Positions 13,113-25,420 of a stretch of 64,000 nt of DNA are shown here, piece by piece. This stretch comes from Phalacrocorax aristotelis (taxonomy: Eukaryota; Chordata; Aves; Suliformes; Phalacrocoracidae). The stretch's first letter is position 1. Each line of letters begins with the position of its first letter. Below the pieces are notes generated by a model, which searched no databases, was not told where the DNA came from, and worked only from the letters and a program-made list of their open reading frames with translations. The stretch lies in contig NC_134276.1 of the NCBI RefSeq assembly GCF_949628215.1, forward strand, positions 63,346,733-63,410,732. The letters run 5' to 3'. Made by a program: the position numbers and the translations under genes.

Positions 13113-15200
13113 GCATCTTAGGAAGGCTGGGCATTCTTCAAGAAGGAAAACTTAAAGGCTCAGGAGCAGGTCATCCCCACGTGCTGAAAGACAAGCTGGC
13201 AGGAAGAAGGCCCAGCTGAAGAGAGAGCTTTGGCTGGAACTCAGGAAAACAAAGGAGAGTTTATGACCTTTGGAAGAAGGGGCAGGCACCTCAAGAGGAA
13301 TACAGGGATGTTGTGAGGTTATGTAGGGAGAAAATTAGAAGGGCCAAAACCCAACTAGAACTTAATCTGGCTACTGCTGTTAAAAAAAAAAAAAAGTTTC
13401 TATAAATATGTTAGCAACAAAAGGTGGGCTAAGGAGAACCTCCATCCTTTATTGGATGCAGGGGGAAACATAGTGACGAAGGATGAGGAAAAAGCTGAGG
13501 TACTTAATGCCTTCTTTGTCTCAGTCTTTTATAGTAAGACCGGTTGTTCTCTGAGTACCCAGCCCCCTGAGCTGGAACACAGGGGCTGGGAGCAGAATGA
13601 AGACCCCATAATGCAAGGGGAAATGGTTTGCGACCTGCTACACCAGCTAGACACACAAAAGTCTATGAGGCCGGATGGGATCCACCCAAGGGTACTGAGG
13701 GAGCTGGCAGAAGTACTCACCAAGCCACTTTCAATCCTTTATAGCAGTCCTGGCTAACTGGGGAGGTCCCAGTTGTCTGGAAGTTAGCAAATGTGACACC
13801 CATCTACAAGAAAGGCCAGAAGGAGGATTCAGGGAACTACAGGCCTGACAGTCTGACCATAGTGCCTGGGAAGGTTATGGAGCAGATCATCTTGAGTGCC
13901 ATCATGTGGCTTGTGCAGGACAACCAAGGGATCGGGCCAAGTCAGCCTGGCTTCATGAAAGGCAGGTTCTGCCTGATCAACCTGATCTCCTTCTATGACC
14001 AGGTCACCAGCTTAGTGGATAAGGGAAAGGCTGTGGATATTGTCTACCTAGGCTTTGGTAAAGCCTTTGACACCATTTCCCACAGCATCCTCTGGGAGAA
14101 ACTGGCTGCTCATGGCTTGGACAGGCATATTTTTCGCTGGATAAAACCTAGTTGGGTGGTCAGGCCCAAAGAGTTGTAGTAAATAAAGTTAAATCCACTT
14201 GGTGGCTGGTCACAAGTGATGTTCCCCAGGGCTCAGTATTGGGCCCAGTTCTGTTTAATATCTTTATCAATTATCTGGACGAGGGGATTGAGTGCACCCT
14301 CAGTAAGTCTGCACATGACACCAAGTTGGGTGGGAGTATCGATCTGCTCGAGGGTAGGAAGAATCTGCAGAGGGACCTGGACAGGCTGGATTGATGGGCT
14401 GAGGTCAATTGTATGAGGTTTAACAAGGCCAAGTGCTGGGTCCTGCACTTGGGTCACAACAATCCCATGCAACGCTACAGGCTTGGGGAAGAGTGGCTGG
14501 AAAGCTGCCTGGCAGAAAAGGACCTGGGGGTGTTGGTTGACAGCCGGCTGAACATGAGCCAGCAGTGTGCCCAGGTGGCCAAGAAGGCCAGTGGCATCCT
14601 GGCTTTTATCAGGAATAGTGTGGCCAGCAGGAGTAGGGAAGTGATCGTGCCCCTGTACTCAGCACTGGTGAGGCTGCACCTTGAATATTGTGTTCAGTTT
14701 TGGGCCCCTCAGTACAAGAAAGACACTGAGTTGCTAGAGCATGTCCAAAGAAGGGCAATGAAGTTGGTGAAGGGTCTAGAACACACGTCTTATGAGGAGC
14801 AGCTGAGGGAACTGGGGTTGTTTAGTCTGCAGAAAAGCAGACTGGTACGGGAGACCGTATCACTCTCTACAACCACCTGAAAGGAGGTTGTAGCAAGGTG
14901 GGTGTTGGTCTCTTCTCCCAAGTAACAAGTGATAGGACAAGTGGAAATGGCCTGAAGTTGTGCCAGGGGAGGTTTAGATTGGATAACAGGAAAAATTTCT
15001 TCACCAGAAGGGTTGTCAAGCATCGGAACAGGCTGCCTAAGGAAGTGGTTGAGTCACCATTCCTGGAGGTGTTGAAAAGATGTGTAGATGTGGTGCTTAG
15101 GGACATGGTGGAGCGGTGGACTTAGAATTGCTAGGTTAACAGTTGGACTTGACGACCTTAAAGGTTTTTTCCAACCTAAATGATTGTATGATTCTATGAT
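13113..15200 (+). mobile_element. CR1 LINE, 5'-truncated, about 2.1 kb
   Basis: A CR1 non-LTR retrotransposon that begins within the second ORF, between the endonuclease and the reverse transcriptase (around GGGCATTCTTCAAGAAGG), and runs to a 3' end with TTTTTTCCAACCTAAATGATT followed by GATTCTATGAT. CR1 elements move by target-primed reverse transcription and usually insert as 5'-truncated copies, as here. The A-run at 13382-13394 lies inside the element, at a spot where relatives are already A-rich. The 3' tail closely resembles the shorter fragment at 48862-49128, which points to the same or a sister subfamily. I see no clear target-site duplication. The family call is strong; the exact 5' edge is uncertain by some tens of bases. 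Confidence 0.93.
13440..15125 (+). pseudogene. CR1 ORF2 reverse transcriptase, decayed
   Basis: Remains of the reverse transcriptase that copies CR1 RNA at the insertion site. Pieces in order: a linker (frame from 13452) with KAEVLNAFFVSVF; the fingers region (from 13793) with NYRPDSLT; palm motif A at about 14046-14085 reading YLGFGKAFD; the [16 protein letters not shown] motif at about 14223-14270; a ruined catalytic box SAHDTKL at 14308-14328; and a C-terminal part (14413-14880) with [20 protein letters not shown]. The frame shifts between about 13755 and 13790, at about 14150, and at about 14845. A TGA stops it at 14392-14394. Relatives have YxDF in motif A and FADDTKL in the catalytic box, so the aspartates needed for metal binding are lost at both sites. 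The copy is certainly dead. Confidence 0.9.
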
Positions 15201-17518
15201 CTCTTTCACCAGGGCACTTTGTTACTGATCTTATTTAAGGGCATTAGGAACTTTGTGATCCAAAATTAAGAAGTAAATTTTAGTTGCAACTGACTATTTC
15301 AGGAGTGCATTTGAATGAAAGTGTTTGATTTACTCTATGAGATGGGACTTGGGAAGGTTTTAGCTGGGATCACTACTAACCAATGTGCAATTGGGAGTTT
15401 CTCATGGCAGGAGGATGAGTAAAGACTCCTGTCTACTGAAAGCAGTTACATAGTCCTTGGTATGATACATTTTTCAATGGACATGTATGTTCCAATTAAG
15501 GCTGGATTGATAAAACATGTTTGCATCAGGAAGGAGTAGGCTGCTGTAGCCATGAACACTGGCTGGACAAGACTTATGGAGAGAGGTAATATCTTCTATT
15601 AAATAAAATTGTGTAACTAGAAAGATTAGGCAAACTTTCAGACAAAAGCCTTCATTCAGGTCTAAACAACTCAAAAAAACCCCAAACCCATACCTAAGTG
15701 CAGAATTACAATACTTGTATTTAACTCCACTCATGCACTTTGTCCTGCCTGAAGGGAGAAAAATAAGGCACATTTTGGTCAGTTTTATTCACTGAAATAT
15801 TAGCGAAATGTGAGGAAGTACAGCAATACGGTTAGTAGTGTCAAGCAAAAGAGCTCCTTCTCTTTACATCCATTATTAGAGGACATAATTTGAGGGTAAA
15901 ATGCCAGCAATCCTAAGGTGAGTACTTATTAAGCCGTGGCTCAGCAAAGCACTAATAACATATGCAAGCTTGTTAAATACTACCTTGGCCATAACATCCA
16001 TTTCCTCTGTGATTTAAAGTGAAGGTTGTACAGGCACGAGTCTAGCAATATTCTGCAGTGTTCAAATTTCTTAGATGTGTTTGGGTGGGGTAAGGGTTTT
16101 GGGTGGCTTCATTTAACCATACCATTCATTAGTGTTGGTCATTTTAGATTATTAGTTGTCTTGCATAAACATACCATAAAACCTGAACAATCAGTAGAAA
16201 TGGATGCAGTTATTACATTCTTTCAGAGATCCCAAAAGCTTCCCAACTTTACTTCCATTTGTCATAGGTGAATCTATTCTATTTTGAAATATATTTTTTA
16301 CTCTGATTTTGAAAAGTCCTTGAGTCCCTTTGGCCAGCAAAAGTGAAAATTAGATTAAGAAGAGTTATCAATGTATTTTTCATTTAAAGTAGTTCTATAT
16401 CATACATAACAGATCCACCATCTTTTTTTCATAAATCCCAGTGTTTCTGTGGAGATTTCTTTCTTTATCCAGTACTGTATTGAAAAAGATGAAAAATGGA
16501 CCTTCTTGTCCACAAAAACTTATTTAGATTATATATTCTTAGACTATATTTAATGTATTCTTATAAAAGAATCATAGCTACTCTCAAATTCTTTAGCTAA
16601 ACTTAACTAATCCTTTAGGGGCATCAAATCTGGCACATGAGCTTTGATAGAAAGAGGCACATCTGTAGCTACAGAAGGCTGCAAAGCCTGGTTGGATATA
16701 GCCCCTCCGCTATGTGGACAGGGGACCTATTTTTCAAATTAGGGCACTATAATATATCATGTGACTTTTACAGCTGTTGAATATATGAACACCCCACCCC
16801 TGAGTTCAATGTCTCAATTCCTTCAAAAGCCCAACCTAAGCCTAGAGAACTCAGAGCATTACATCATTTTCAGAAATATTTGTCTTATCGTTAATTAGCA
16901 CAAACATATCTATTCACAAATGAGTATTGTAGCCTGAATATATATTCTTTTTACATTAACAACTTTGACCAAGAGTTGAAATGAGGAGCAAGATGCTTTT
17001 TTTTCCCTTTCCTTTTTCAGTGCAGCAGAAACCTTGAATCCCTGCTAGCCTACTGAGTAAACTATCCCATTCTTTATATTTTGAGCATCACTTTTTCATT
17101 TTCACTTTTTTCTTCCTGGGACTTTTATTATCTGTTTTTCAGAATAATGTTATTTCTTCCTCCCATGCCCATCTGTCCACCCATCTGCTTATTTTAGCTA
17201 CATTTCCTTTCACCCTGCTGGCTCCTGTGTATATCCTCACCACACCCCAGGCATGTATCCTTCAACAAGATTTATAACATGAATCATTTTGAATACCTTC
17301 AAAGTAGTGGTATAAGAAAATTGGATTCCTACCTTTTGGTGAGTAATATAAAATTATTTATAAGTTAAAAATGAACACAGTTGCCTTAAGAGAGGCTTGA
17401 GGCTTCAGGTAGGGTTTCAAAGAATAAAACCAACAGTATGGTATATATCTAGAAGCCTAATTATCAACCAAAGCTGTTCTAGCTGGTACGCACAAAGTGT
17501 GTCCTACACCTTGGCCAG

Positions 17519-17638
17519 TGGAAAGAATGGGAGCCTGCACATCTGGGCCAGATGGGACCTGGGGGTTCCACACCACACACCTCCTCTGCCTGAAAGGGTG
17601 ACCAGAAGCCGGGGGCATGCTGGGCCATCGGCCTCAGG
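17519..17638 (+). other. Weak internal-exon candidate
   Basis: A 120-base stretch lies between a modest acceptor-like CCTTGGCCAG ending at 17518 and a strong donor-like CAGG/GTAAGT at 17639. It is richer in GC than the surrounding DNA and is open in the frame running from 17397. The peptide in that frame has no family motif that I recognise. The acceptor lacks a long pyrimidine tract. Possibly chance. Confidence 0.12.
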
Positions 17639-20600
17639 GTAAGTGGGAGCACACGTACAAGCGTACAAGCGTGGCAACCTTCTGTGTGGTCTGTGTTAAT
17701 AGACTCTGTACATAGATTCTCAGGGGGCAAAACCAAAATCAAAAAACATTTTCCCACAGTAAGATCTTACTCCACATGCACAGTAGTAGAGGTCAGCATT
17801 AAAATTAGGGAAGGGAGAGAGTGGGAGAGTGCAATCTGATCTTTGCCTCCTCCCTTAAATAACTTTATCTTTGCTTATGTTAACTTAGTAGAACCATGAA
17901 GGAGAGCCATATCAATACTTCTGCTGCTTACCTATTTCTCAGCTTGCAGAGGTCCTCAAGGAACAGCTTTTGGCATGGTACCTGCCATGCCTTGAGGGTG
18001 GAAGACTGCACTAGCAGCGGGGAGATGGCTGCACTCCTCAGTTCCCCATGCTCCTATTTAGCTTGGCTTGGTTTCTTTGAGCTTTTTTTGACAGCCTCAA
18101 TGGGACAATAACATCTAATTTGCTGGTATTGAGGAGCCCTGCATGGTCCCTTCATCCAGGGCTCAGTAGAAGAGCGGCCAAGGCCCTGTCACTGTGCCAC
18201 CTGCTCAGGGAGGGTTGGCCGGCACGGGAGCCTGACACAAAGCCAGGCGAAGAGCCATCTGCAGATGCTGAGTAAGGAAGAAAAGCCATGATGGAGCTCT
18301 AGATGATGAGATTTTTACTACATACACCTGGTGCTGCCTTGTCTCTTCAGAGCTCACATCTGCATGGCGGGTAGTGCTGCCTGTGGGGGTGACAGTGAAG
18401 GAGGGTGGGGGCTGGTCTCCAGGCTTCTCTGTGGGACAGTGTGCTCCATCCCATATCGCTAGCTTGGGGAAATGACTAAGTGCACAGTTTTTACTTTCAC
18501 GCTTGTTACAGCGGTCTACTCTGTTGTGCCAGTAGCTGTTTCCTGAAAGTGCTGACGTTGATGGAAAGTTAACTATATCGGTAGTGCAGGAGATGCTCTG
18601 TGTTGTAGGTATATGTGCGTTTTTCTCTCTACCCAAGAAGAAGTATGTATTTTCTGTTATATAAAGGTAGCTGTTTCTTTCTTCCTCCGCAATTGATGGT
18701 AGAGCGTTGTTTATTTATATTTATAATTTATATTTAAAATAAGTTACTCAATAAAGGTGTTTAACTTACAGTATTGACCTCTATCAGTGAGAAAAAAGCA
18801 GTCATATCTCCTTAGAGTATAAAGAAATCTCAGCTTTGTCTTATTAGCAGAATCTGCCTACGTCTAAATACTTTGAACAGACTTTAAATTCATAAGCATG
18901 ACTCCAAAAGATTGAATGACAACACATCCATTTTATATGCTGAAGAAAATGGAAATTAACTTAAAATAACTGAAATCTCTTCTAAGCAAGAATTGTCGAT
19001 CACTATTTAAGCAGTAGAGGTTGCATGTGTAGCAGTATATGGTGTAATTGGCTTGTATTTTAAAAACTACAGCTACTTTCACAAAGATGATTTTCTTCCT
19101 CCCTTTAGTAAAAATGTTCTTTTAGTAAAGTTTATTGACCTCACTTGTGTTAAATCACCACAATCTCCCTTGCCTAAGTCATAGTCTCATTTAGTAACCA
19201 TTACATGTTCTTTTTTCACACAATTGAAAGTGCCTATAATCTATTTTGGAACAGGCTTCAGTCCAGAAATATGTTTTACTTTATTATTTTCTGCTCTCTC
19301 TGGGGATGCCTTCACAAAATGGTAAAGCCCAAAGACTTCCTGATGGCTAATCCTTTTCTGGGTCATATGATTCTTTTCAGATTCCATCTTGAGAGTGTTT
19401 TCTTATAACAATAGGTTCTGCTGTCTGCGAACTGGAGAAAATCCTGTTGCTTTAGTGCTAACAATGAGTGGAATTTTAGTGCAGGAGGAGTGTTTGCTTA
19501 ATACAATAGAAGTTGGTACAGGCTGGACTCACAAGTGTCAAGTAAACAGTGTGGGAAAATCTATACTACTGCAACTGAGTCAACAAGGTGCTGAACGCCT
19601 AAATGTGACTGAACTGTAACTGCAATAACTATCTGGTTGACTTCATCCTTTCCTCCAGGATAGGACTTGACACATATCTTATTGAGAAAGGGTTAACAAG
19701 AAAACAGGCTGCTAACAGGGGAAAGATGAACAAAGCCAGCATTCAGTCATGCATTAGAAACACCACACAATGTGCAATCAGAACAACTGTGTTTCAGGAT
19801 CAGATACAAGTTGGATTTACTAAGCGAATATGATGGAAGATGGCTGTTTAGCTCCTGCCATAATTGCTTAAATTCACCCAGAAATCTAAACCAAACAGTG
19901 CTTAGGTCACAAAAGGGCAGTTAATTTCTTTTCTCTCTCTCTTTTTTTTTTTTAAATGCTAACACTCCTCAAATTGATATAAATTCAGATGAGCCAGAGG
20001 AATTTGAATTCACTTGGCAGTAACTGGAACCCCAGTATTCTATTTGTGTTTGGACTGAGAATACAGGTTGACTGAACCCTTACCAGAGGCAAGACAAATG
20101 AGACAACATACGTTTATATTCAATACAGCAAAAAGATGAAGAGATATAAATTTATCCAAGACACAAACTCCCATTCAACCTAGCCTACTCCCTTATTTGC
20201 AATGCAGAAGTATTTTTTTTATAGTTTTAAGTCAGGAAGATTTCTAAAAATAAAGTAATATCGTATATTTGGCTTTTCAAAAGCAGGAAATTTTACAGCT
20301 ATTTTGTCCATACTTCGGTCTTCTTATTTGTATTCCTTTACTCTCATTTGCACCTTATTTTTATTTAAAGATTTGGTTGTATTTAGGCTGTGCCTATAAT
20401 GTCCACACACACCTAAGACTCCATTCAGCTAACACTGTCACGAAACTCCTGATTTAAGAATAAAGAGAAAAAGGAAGAGTAGTATCTTTTAAACTTCTTT
20501 AGATCAGACACTCTGCTAGAGAAATGCGGCATAGGTCCTACCTCAACTGCAAATTTTCCCCATACAAGAAGCAGTCCTTGCAACACTACAACTTCCCTCC

Positions 20601-21079
20601 ACTGGAATCACTGGAGAGATGCTTCAGCATCACCAGTGTTGATTTAACCACTAAAACCAGAACTTCTATAAATCAATTTGCTGAATTTGCTTTTGGCCCA
20701 CGTAAAAAACTCTGTGGACTCCAGGACTTCCATAGGTAATGGTGTACATCTACGCAAAACCAGTTCAGGGTTAGAAAACTCTAGCTGGTTCATGAGGGCT
20801 ACCTCTGGGGCAGGAGTTCCTGGGACTCATAGTCAGCTCATCCTAGCAAAAACACTGCAACAAAGTCACTGCCCTGTTTCTCAAACACAGGCTAGCATCC
20901 CTGCATAGTTTCACTACCGGCACTATGCCATGTACCATCCTTGCTGAGGTACATGTACACAGTGCTGCTGCTTTGCCCCTGCTCTGAATGCAGAACTCAT
21001 TCAATTTTCTGTAACCAATTCGTATACATTTACAGTACTTTCTTTTTAATTTTTAAAATTAACTTTCTCCAGACACATG

Positions 21080-21176
21080 CACATGTGTATATCTATCTAT
21101 CTGTATCTGTACCTATATCTGTATCATCTACATATCTATATAATGTGTATCTGCATTTATATATATATCTATAAAA
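21080..21176 (+). repeat. Interrupted TATC/TATA microsatellite
   Basis: Runs of TATC and TGTA units (TATATCTATCTATCTGTATC and similar) pass into a TATATATATATCTATA stretch. The array is imperfect with several interruptions, so it is probably old and only weakly variable in length. Confidence 0.8.
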
Positions 21177-24100
21177 CACATTTTGGTGTGTATATTCACA
21201 CACACATACACCAATCCAATAAGAAATATTTCCACTAAGTAAGCCATTTCTCATATTGCCTGCTGCAAGAAGAAGGGAGAGAGTGAAAGATCGGCTCTTA
21301 TTTTTATTTTGGAACATTTAGGAAACAGTCAGATGGCAGGGGGTACAGTAGATAGGGAAAAGTGCCTTCTACTTATATGTGTACAGATTTGTGAGTCAGA
21401 GGCTTGGGATTCTCTTACCTTTTGGCACAATTCTGGATCTGTCTGTAATTCACAGGGTTTATTGTTCAGTATTTCTTGAGAAAATGTCAAGAATGTAAAA
21501 AAAGTGGATGATTGTGTCTTTCAACGAAAACTCTGTAGGGCATGTAGTGTTACCTCCTGACTTTGTAAGGAGCTGGATAGGTGTTGCCTTTCTCAATGTA
21601 CCAGCCATCCGTGAGCTCTTCAGCGTCCAGGGCAGCATGTGTGCCATTCTTCACAGCTGGCCAGCTGAAAAGGTAACACAGTGGTCCATTTTCCTTCCCA
21701 CTGCTCCTTGTCTAGCTCAAGATAAATTTAAGACTTTAGGTTCTACAGCTGCTGGAAAAGAAACAAGAAAGAGCCAGAGATAAACTTGTTTTTAACAAAT
21801 TAAAGGGCCATTAATGGCAAACAGACATGCTAAGAACAGCATGCTTTTCCTGTAGATCTCATTATGAACCTTCCTCTGCCCTCTTTTCTCAGTACATTTG
21901 GTACGCAGCTGAGCCGCTCTACACTTAGTAAAACTTAAGAGTAAGGTAGGTATACAGAGGGTGCTTTCTATGAATCCTGTAGAGCTTCAGTGACCTTGAC
22001 AGGAATTGCAAACATCGTTTTATTCTGATGTTACACACTACAGGAGTTTGGTTAGTGGCCAAATCATGCAGCTGCCAACCTGCCATAAGTATTTTTAAGT
22101 ACCAACAGTGAAGAAGAATTAAGTCCCACAAATCTAGATTGCTGCAAGAGACTTATCAACACCTCTGATACGGAATACTAACAGTTTTCGTTTAGTCCTG
22201 GGTGTAAAAATGAAGCATTGAGATACGCTGAGACAAACTGGATCCTTTTTCTACTTCATAATAAGACAAATGGCAGATGGGAAAAAAAGAAAAAGGGAGT
22301 GAAATTTTTGTATACAAAGGGACATGCATATAACTATATTTAAAGTAACCTTTCCATAACTTGGAAAAAGTAAGATAGTAGTCAGCAACTTAAGGGAGAT
22401 CAAATAGGTTAAAATAAACAGCAGATAACCCTTAAGGGAACCTGGATAAATTTGTTTCACATACTCATCTGCCTTCCTCCAACATCCAGAATTGGCTAGG
22501 AGAACATATTTTATTAAAAACATTTTTTATTTGTTTGTGTTCTCCTAAGTCTGCCAGCCAACCAAACGAGAATTAAAAAACTAATTATATTTTCTGTGTG
22601 TGCCAAGGACCAAGCAGACATGAGATAAAAAAAAGTTATAAAACTTCAGAGGTCAACTTTCCATTTTGCAGAAAATAATGACCTACAGTTGCTGCTATTA
22701 AATGGAGAATTTGGCCCTATAGCCTTTCCCTGTTTGCCAGTAGCTTAAGACATTTCAACAACCTTTCCATGGAATATGTTTTGAAACTCATTTCTAATCA
22801 CAACAATAGTTGCTACTGTTGAGCTGTTGAGTGCTTTGCTATATTAATTTAAGAATACCAGTATTATTCATACTTTACACGGTCTGGTTTCATAAAGCAT
22901 TAAACAAAAAATTCCTATTTACATTAACCTCTAAAAGGACGCATCATAACACGTAATGTGGTTCAGTCTCAAGCCACTGTGTTGTGGTATCTACACTATG
23001 GTTTGCTTCATGAATGGGGGATTTGCAACATTCTGTCAAGCCCTATCCTCTTTATGCTCTGTATTCACTGCAGAGACAGGACTGCATGGTTTTGTCATAA
23101 GAATATAGTTTCAGCACACCTATGTTGCACTCTTATTCCCTTTATTATAGTCTTTTGGTGAAAATTGGGTCTAAGATTTCTTTGCAGTTAGAACAAAATA
23201 GCAATTTTGAATCCCTTTCTCTCTGAAAGGCTACTGTCTGTCCCCAGACCTCTAATTCTGTTATTTGAAGGGAGCATCAAAAGGACCATCACTGTCTTCT
23301 GGTAAACATTTCAAATCCCTGGAATTAGTTCTTAATACAAGCAGTTTGCAGAATGGCCATAATTTGTGTTTAGTTTGAATACAGTCATACTCAAATATAT
23401 TTTTCTAAGAATTTTGAATTCCTTGTATTTCACCTCAATTCTAAGGACACTATGTGTTGAACTTTGCCCACCTAAACGCTTTAAATCTCTTCTCTGGCAG
23501 GGTAGTATATGTTTGTCTCCTACAGGTTTATTCTGTTATTCTTTCCCTTTATCTCTCTGCAGTTCCTGGTAGCAAGACAAAAGATCAATGAGATTGCATT
23601 CTTTTTAGCTTTCAGAGTAAGGATAGATAGCAAGAATTATGGAATAAAATTTGGGGAGGGAGAAAAAAAAACTGGGAAAAGGTAGAGGAGTCATTGTGTA
23701 GCTGTACTTTAATAATGAGTTAAATTGTGAAAGTGAAAGGTTAAGCAAAGGTCTTTGCTCTCCTTAGCAGGGAAGGTGAAAAGAGTGGCTAATTAGATTA
23801 TGCAAACCAGCAGATAGTCCAATTACAGTTGATAGGCCAGATGTAACCCAGGGGACACTTCCACCTGGAGGAAATGGAGAACCGCTGCTTGATCAGCAAC
23901 GCAGTGCAACTAGCTGAATGCCCTCTGTGCCATCCAAAGGGTGGGAGGAAAGCCGGTGCTGTATGAACCCCCTCCACCCTGGCTATAGGGAGGTGAGCAG
24001 ATCAAGACTGAGAAGCAGATGTTCTCTAGAGTCTGTCCGTCCCCAAAAGAGCCCATCTAATGAATCTTGTTTACCTGGTCCACACAGAAGGACTTGGCCA

Positions 24101-24225
24101 ATGTCCACGTATCATTCAGAAATCAGGGGGCAACCGGTGCCTTTTGTCATCATGTAGAAAGTTTTATCCTCTGCTCTGTGTTTTGGGGAGCTTACTGATG
24201 AATTAAGTGTAAGCATATGTCTGTG

Positions 24226-24307
24226 CTGTCAGGCCTAGGATAATATCCTGATGTCAGGTTATGGTTTTAGGGCCTGACCATGCCCTGACATTATGTTAGG
24301 ATGACAG
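24226..24307. other. Long imperfect hairpin, pre-miRNA-sized
   Basis: The left arm 24226-24258 (CTGTCAGGCCTAGGATAATA onward) pairs with the right arm 24273-24307 (ending ATTATGTTAGGATGACAG). The 14-base loop is TTATGGTTTTAGGG. The ends pair perfectly over six bases (CTGTCA with TGACAG). CCTA with TAGG, ATAAT with ATTAT, and the loop-side TCAGG with CCTGA also pair. I count roughly 25 pairs over 33 positions, with a few bulges. The size fits a microRNA precursor, but a palindromic transposon remnant or chance is also possible. I do not recognise a known mature microRNA in either arm. Confidence 0.4.
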
Positions 24308-24974
24308 TTATTGGCTAAAAACCAGCAGTTAATATCCAACATCTTGTTAACTTTACATAAGTAGTTATGGACCAGAGGTTTCAGACTCAGCTGAGAGCTT
24401 GAGTTTTTCTATAGGGGGGACTTTACAAACTTTATTCTTTCACCAAAGAATTTAATGATGTTTTGATATTTGGACAGATTAAAGAACCCTGCATAGATCT
24501 TTGATATTCTTCAAACTCAGTTATGCTGATTTTATCAACAAAAAACTCTTTCCACTTTGTGAACTTATGTATGAACTCATACATCAGCTCATTTTAAAAT
24601 TTAGCATTTATTCAAAAGAGTAATGCATAGTTTCTGCAGGCGAGAGATGAATCCATGTTTGACAGTGTGGTTATGGCTACTGCTTCTTTTCCTTACAAAA
24701 GAAGGAAGAAAGAAGGAAAAAGAGCTAGCATATTTGTATATAGCACATACTTAAGACAAATACAAAGAACTTTAACGTTTTGATTATTTTTTTCAGTGTA
24801 AACATCTTACATTTAAACCAGTTTTATGGGCTGTTTTTTGTTAATTTAGATTATACTAACTATTATCCTTCATGTGTTTATGAGTCATCCTCAATGAGTA
24901 TATTGCTTGTGGAATAAGCAGTCTCAACCATATGTTTCGTTTGCATATGCTAGTTTGGATAACTGTTCATTCCA

Positions 24975-25004
24975 TCTCCTTCTCCTCCTCTCTCTTCTTC
25001 CCCC
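24975..25004 (+). repeat. Pure pyrimidine tract (30 nt)
   Basis: An uninterrupted C/T run (TCTCCTTCTCCTCCTCTCTC onward), followed closely by a T-run at about 25016-25024. Such mirror-like pyrimidine tracts can form triplex DNA. No gene context suggests a role. Confidence 0.75.
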
Positions 25005-25390
25005 ATCCCAGTTTGTTTTTTTTTTAGCACTCATCTACATTTCTGAATCCTTGTGATTTTGCTTAGAGTTAGTTCATGGATAAAAGCATTATGTCTTATA
25101 TATTTAGCAGTAATATCAGATTAAAATAGTAAAATTTCAGTAAACTATGCCAGAGCTGATAGGATGGAAGGCAACAAATATGTCTGTGTAGATGTAAATC
25201 ATATAAAGCAATTTCGGTTGGTTAGTTGTGTTTTTTTTTTTGTCAACACATTATATTCTTCCATGGCTGAATCCAGCCACAGTCAGAAAATATGCCTCTG
25301 TTATTTTGTTAACATGATGAATCATTGTGTATCCAGAAAGTCCTACTTTTATAAATACATTAATTGGGTGGGTTTTTTTTTTGTTGGTTT

Positions 25391-25420
25391 CCCCACCCCC
25401 GCCACGCCCCCCACTCCCCC
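25391..25420 (-). other. Quadruplex-forming motif on the minus strand
   Basis: The plus strand carries four C-runs of four to six bases (CCCC, CCCCC, CCCCCC, CCCCC) separated by A, GCCACG and ACT. The minus strand therefore fits the G3+ N1-7 quadruplex rule with every run at least four long. It directly follows a T-rich tract at 25371-25390 and ends in CAG, so it also looks like the pyrimidine tract of a splice acceptor. Confidence 0.6.

Noticed and set aside
18205..18636. 143-codon open frame on the minus strand
   Set aside because: The GC-richer patch lowers stop-codon frequency. The peptide has no recognisable motif. Kept only as part of the GC-patch observation.
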